Assembly: GCA_949841235.1 (NCBI GenBank) | Contig: CATKZA010000158.1 | Coordinates: 1 to 5,022 of the forward strand | DNA from: an uncultured Clostridiaceae bacterium | GTDB lineage: Bacteria > Bacillota > Clostridia > Lachnospirales > Lachnospiraceae | DNA length: 5,022 bases | Direction: 5' to 3' | Shown: positions 4,980-5,022 of the stretch, piece by piece | Layout of the letters: every line of letters begins with the position of its first letter | Position numbering within the stretch: the first letter of the stretch is position 1 | Program-made: the position numbers and the translations under genes | The notes under the pieces: model-generated | The model's database searches: none | What the model saw: the letters and a program-made list of their open reading frames with translations, nothing else | What the model was told of the DNA's origin: nothing

Positions 4980-5022
4980 ATGAAGAAGATCGTACTGACA
5001 GGCGGCGGCACTGCCGGACATG
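4980..5022 (+). CDS. murG: UDP-N-acetylglucosamine--N-acetylmuramyl-(pentapeptide) pyrophosphoryl-undecaprenol GlcNAc transferase, first 14 codons
   Basis: Only MKKIVLTGGGTAGH is in the window. The GGGT-x-GH glycine loop right at the N-terminus is the MurG signature, here with Ala where many bacteria have Gly. MurG adds GlcNAc to lipid I to make lipid II on the inner face of the membrane. The start is supported by AAGGAG about 10 bases upstream. It is divergent from argC and is served by two candidate extended -10 promoters. With so few residues the assignment rests on the loop alone; another GT28-type glycosyltransferase is possible. Confidence 0.75.
   Translation, partial: MKKIVLTGGGTAGH

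Overview
The window looks like a piece of a Clostridia chromosome, most likely Lachnospiraceae. The evidence is AG-rich Shine-Dalgarno sites, extended -10 promoters, a short (314-aa) ArgC, a MurG N-terminus that begins MKKIVLTGGGTAGH, and two surface-protein types common in gut Firmicutes (Fn3 plus cysteine-peptidase, and TPR-like plus DUF6273). The genus cannot be named from this sequence.

Layout: four genes lie on the minus strand and read leftwards from a promoter near 4700. They are argC (4536-3592), a secreted Fn3/CHAP-like protein (3575-2370), a membrane-anchored TPR-like/DUF6273 protein (2347-1124) and the first 283 codons of glmS (851-1, running off the left edge). The first three are separated by only 16 and 22 bases and look like one operon. 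A divergent gene, murG, starts at 4980 on the plus strand and runs off the right edge.

Between the DUF6273 gene and glmS sits a 194-bp non-coding element (889-1082). It has 14-bp perfect terminal inverted repeats, a perfect 8-bp direct repeat on each side, and two long internal hairpins. This is a textbook MITE inserted 37 bases in front of the glmS start codon. Removing it with one duplication copy restores a compact gap of 70 bases.

The 443-bp divergent region between argC and murG is dense in structure. It holds an extended -10 promoter for argC followed by a leader of about 140 bases with competing hairpins and a possible 31-codon ORF. It also holds a 23-bp REP-like palindrome, two extended -10 promoters for murG, and a tandem 16-bp repeat that turns into a perfect hairpin just before the murG ribosome binding site.

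Functional theme: GlmS makes glucosamine-6-phosphate for UDP-GlcNAc, MurG uses UDP-GlcNAc to make lipid II, and the Fn3/CHAP-like protein carries the Cys-His-Glu-x-Asn pattern of peptidoglycan-cleaving enzymes. The neighbourhood therefore leans towards cell-wall metabolism, with an arginine biosynthesis gene as the odd member. The two envelope proteins inside the argC operon are the least explained genes here.
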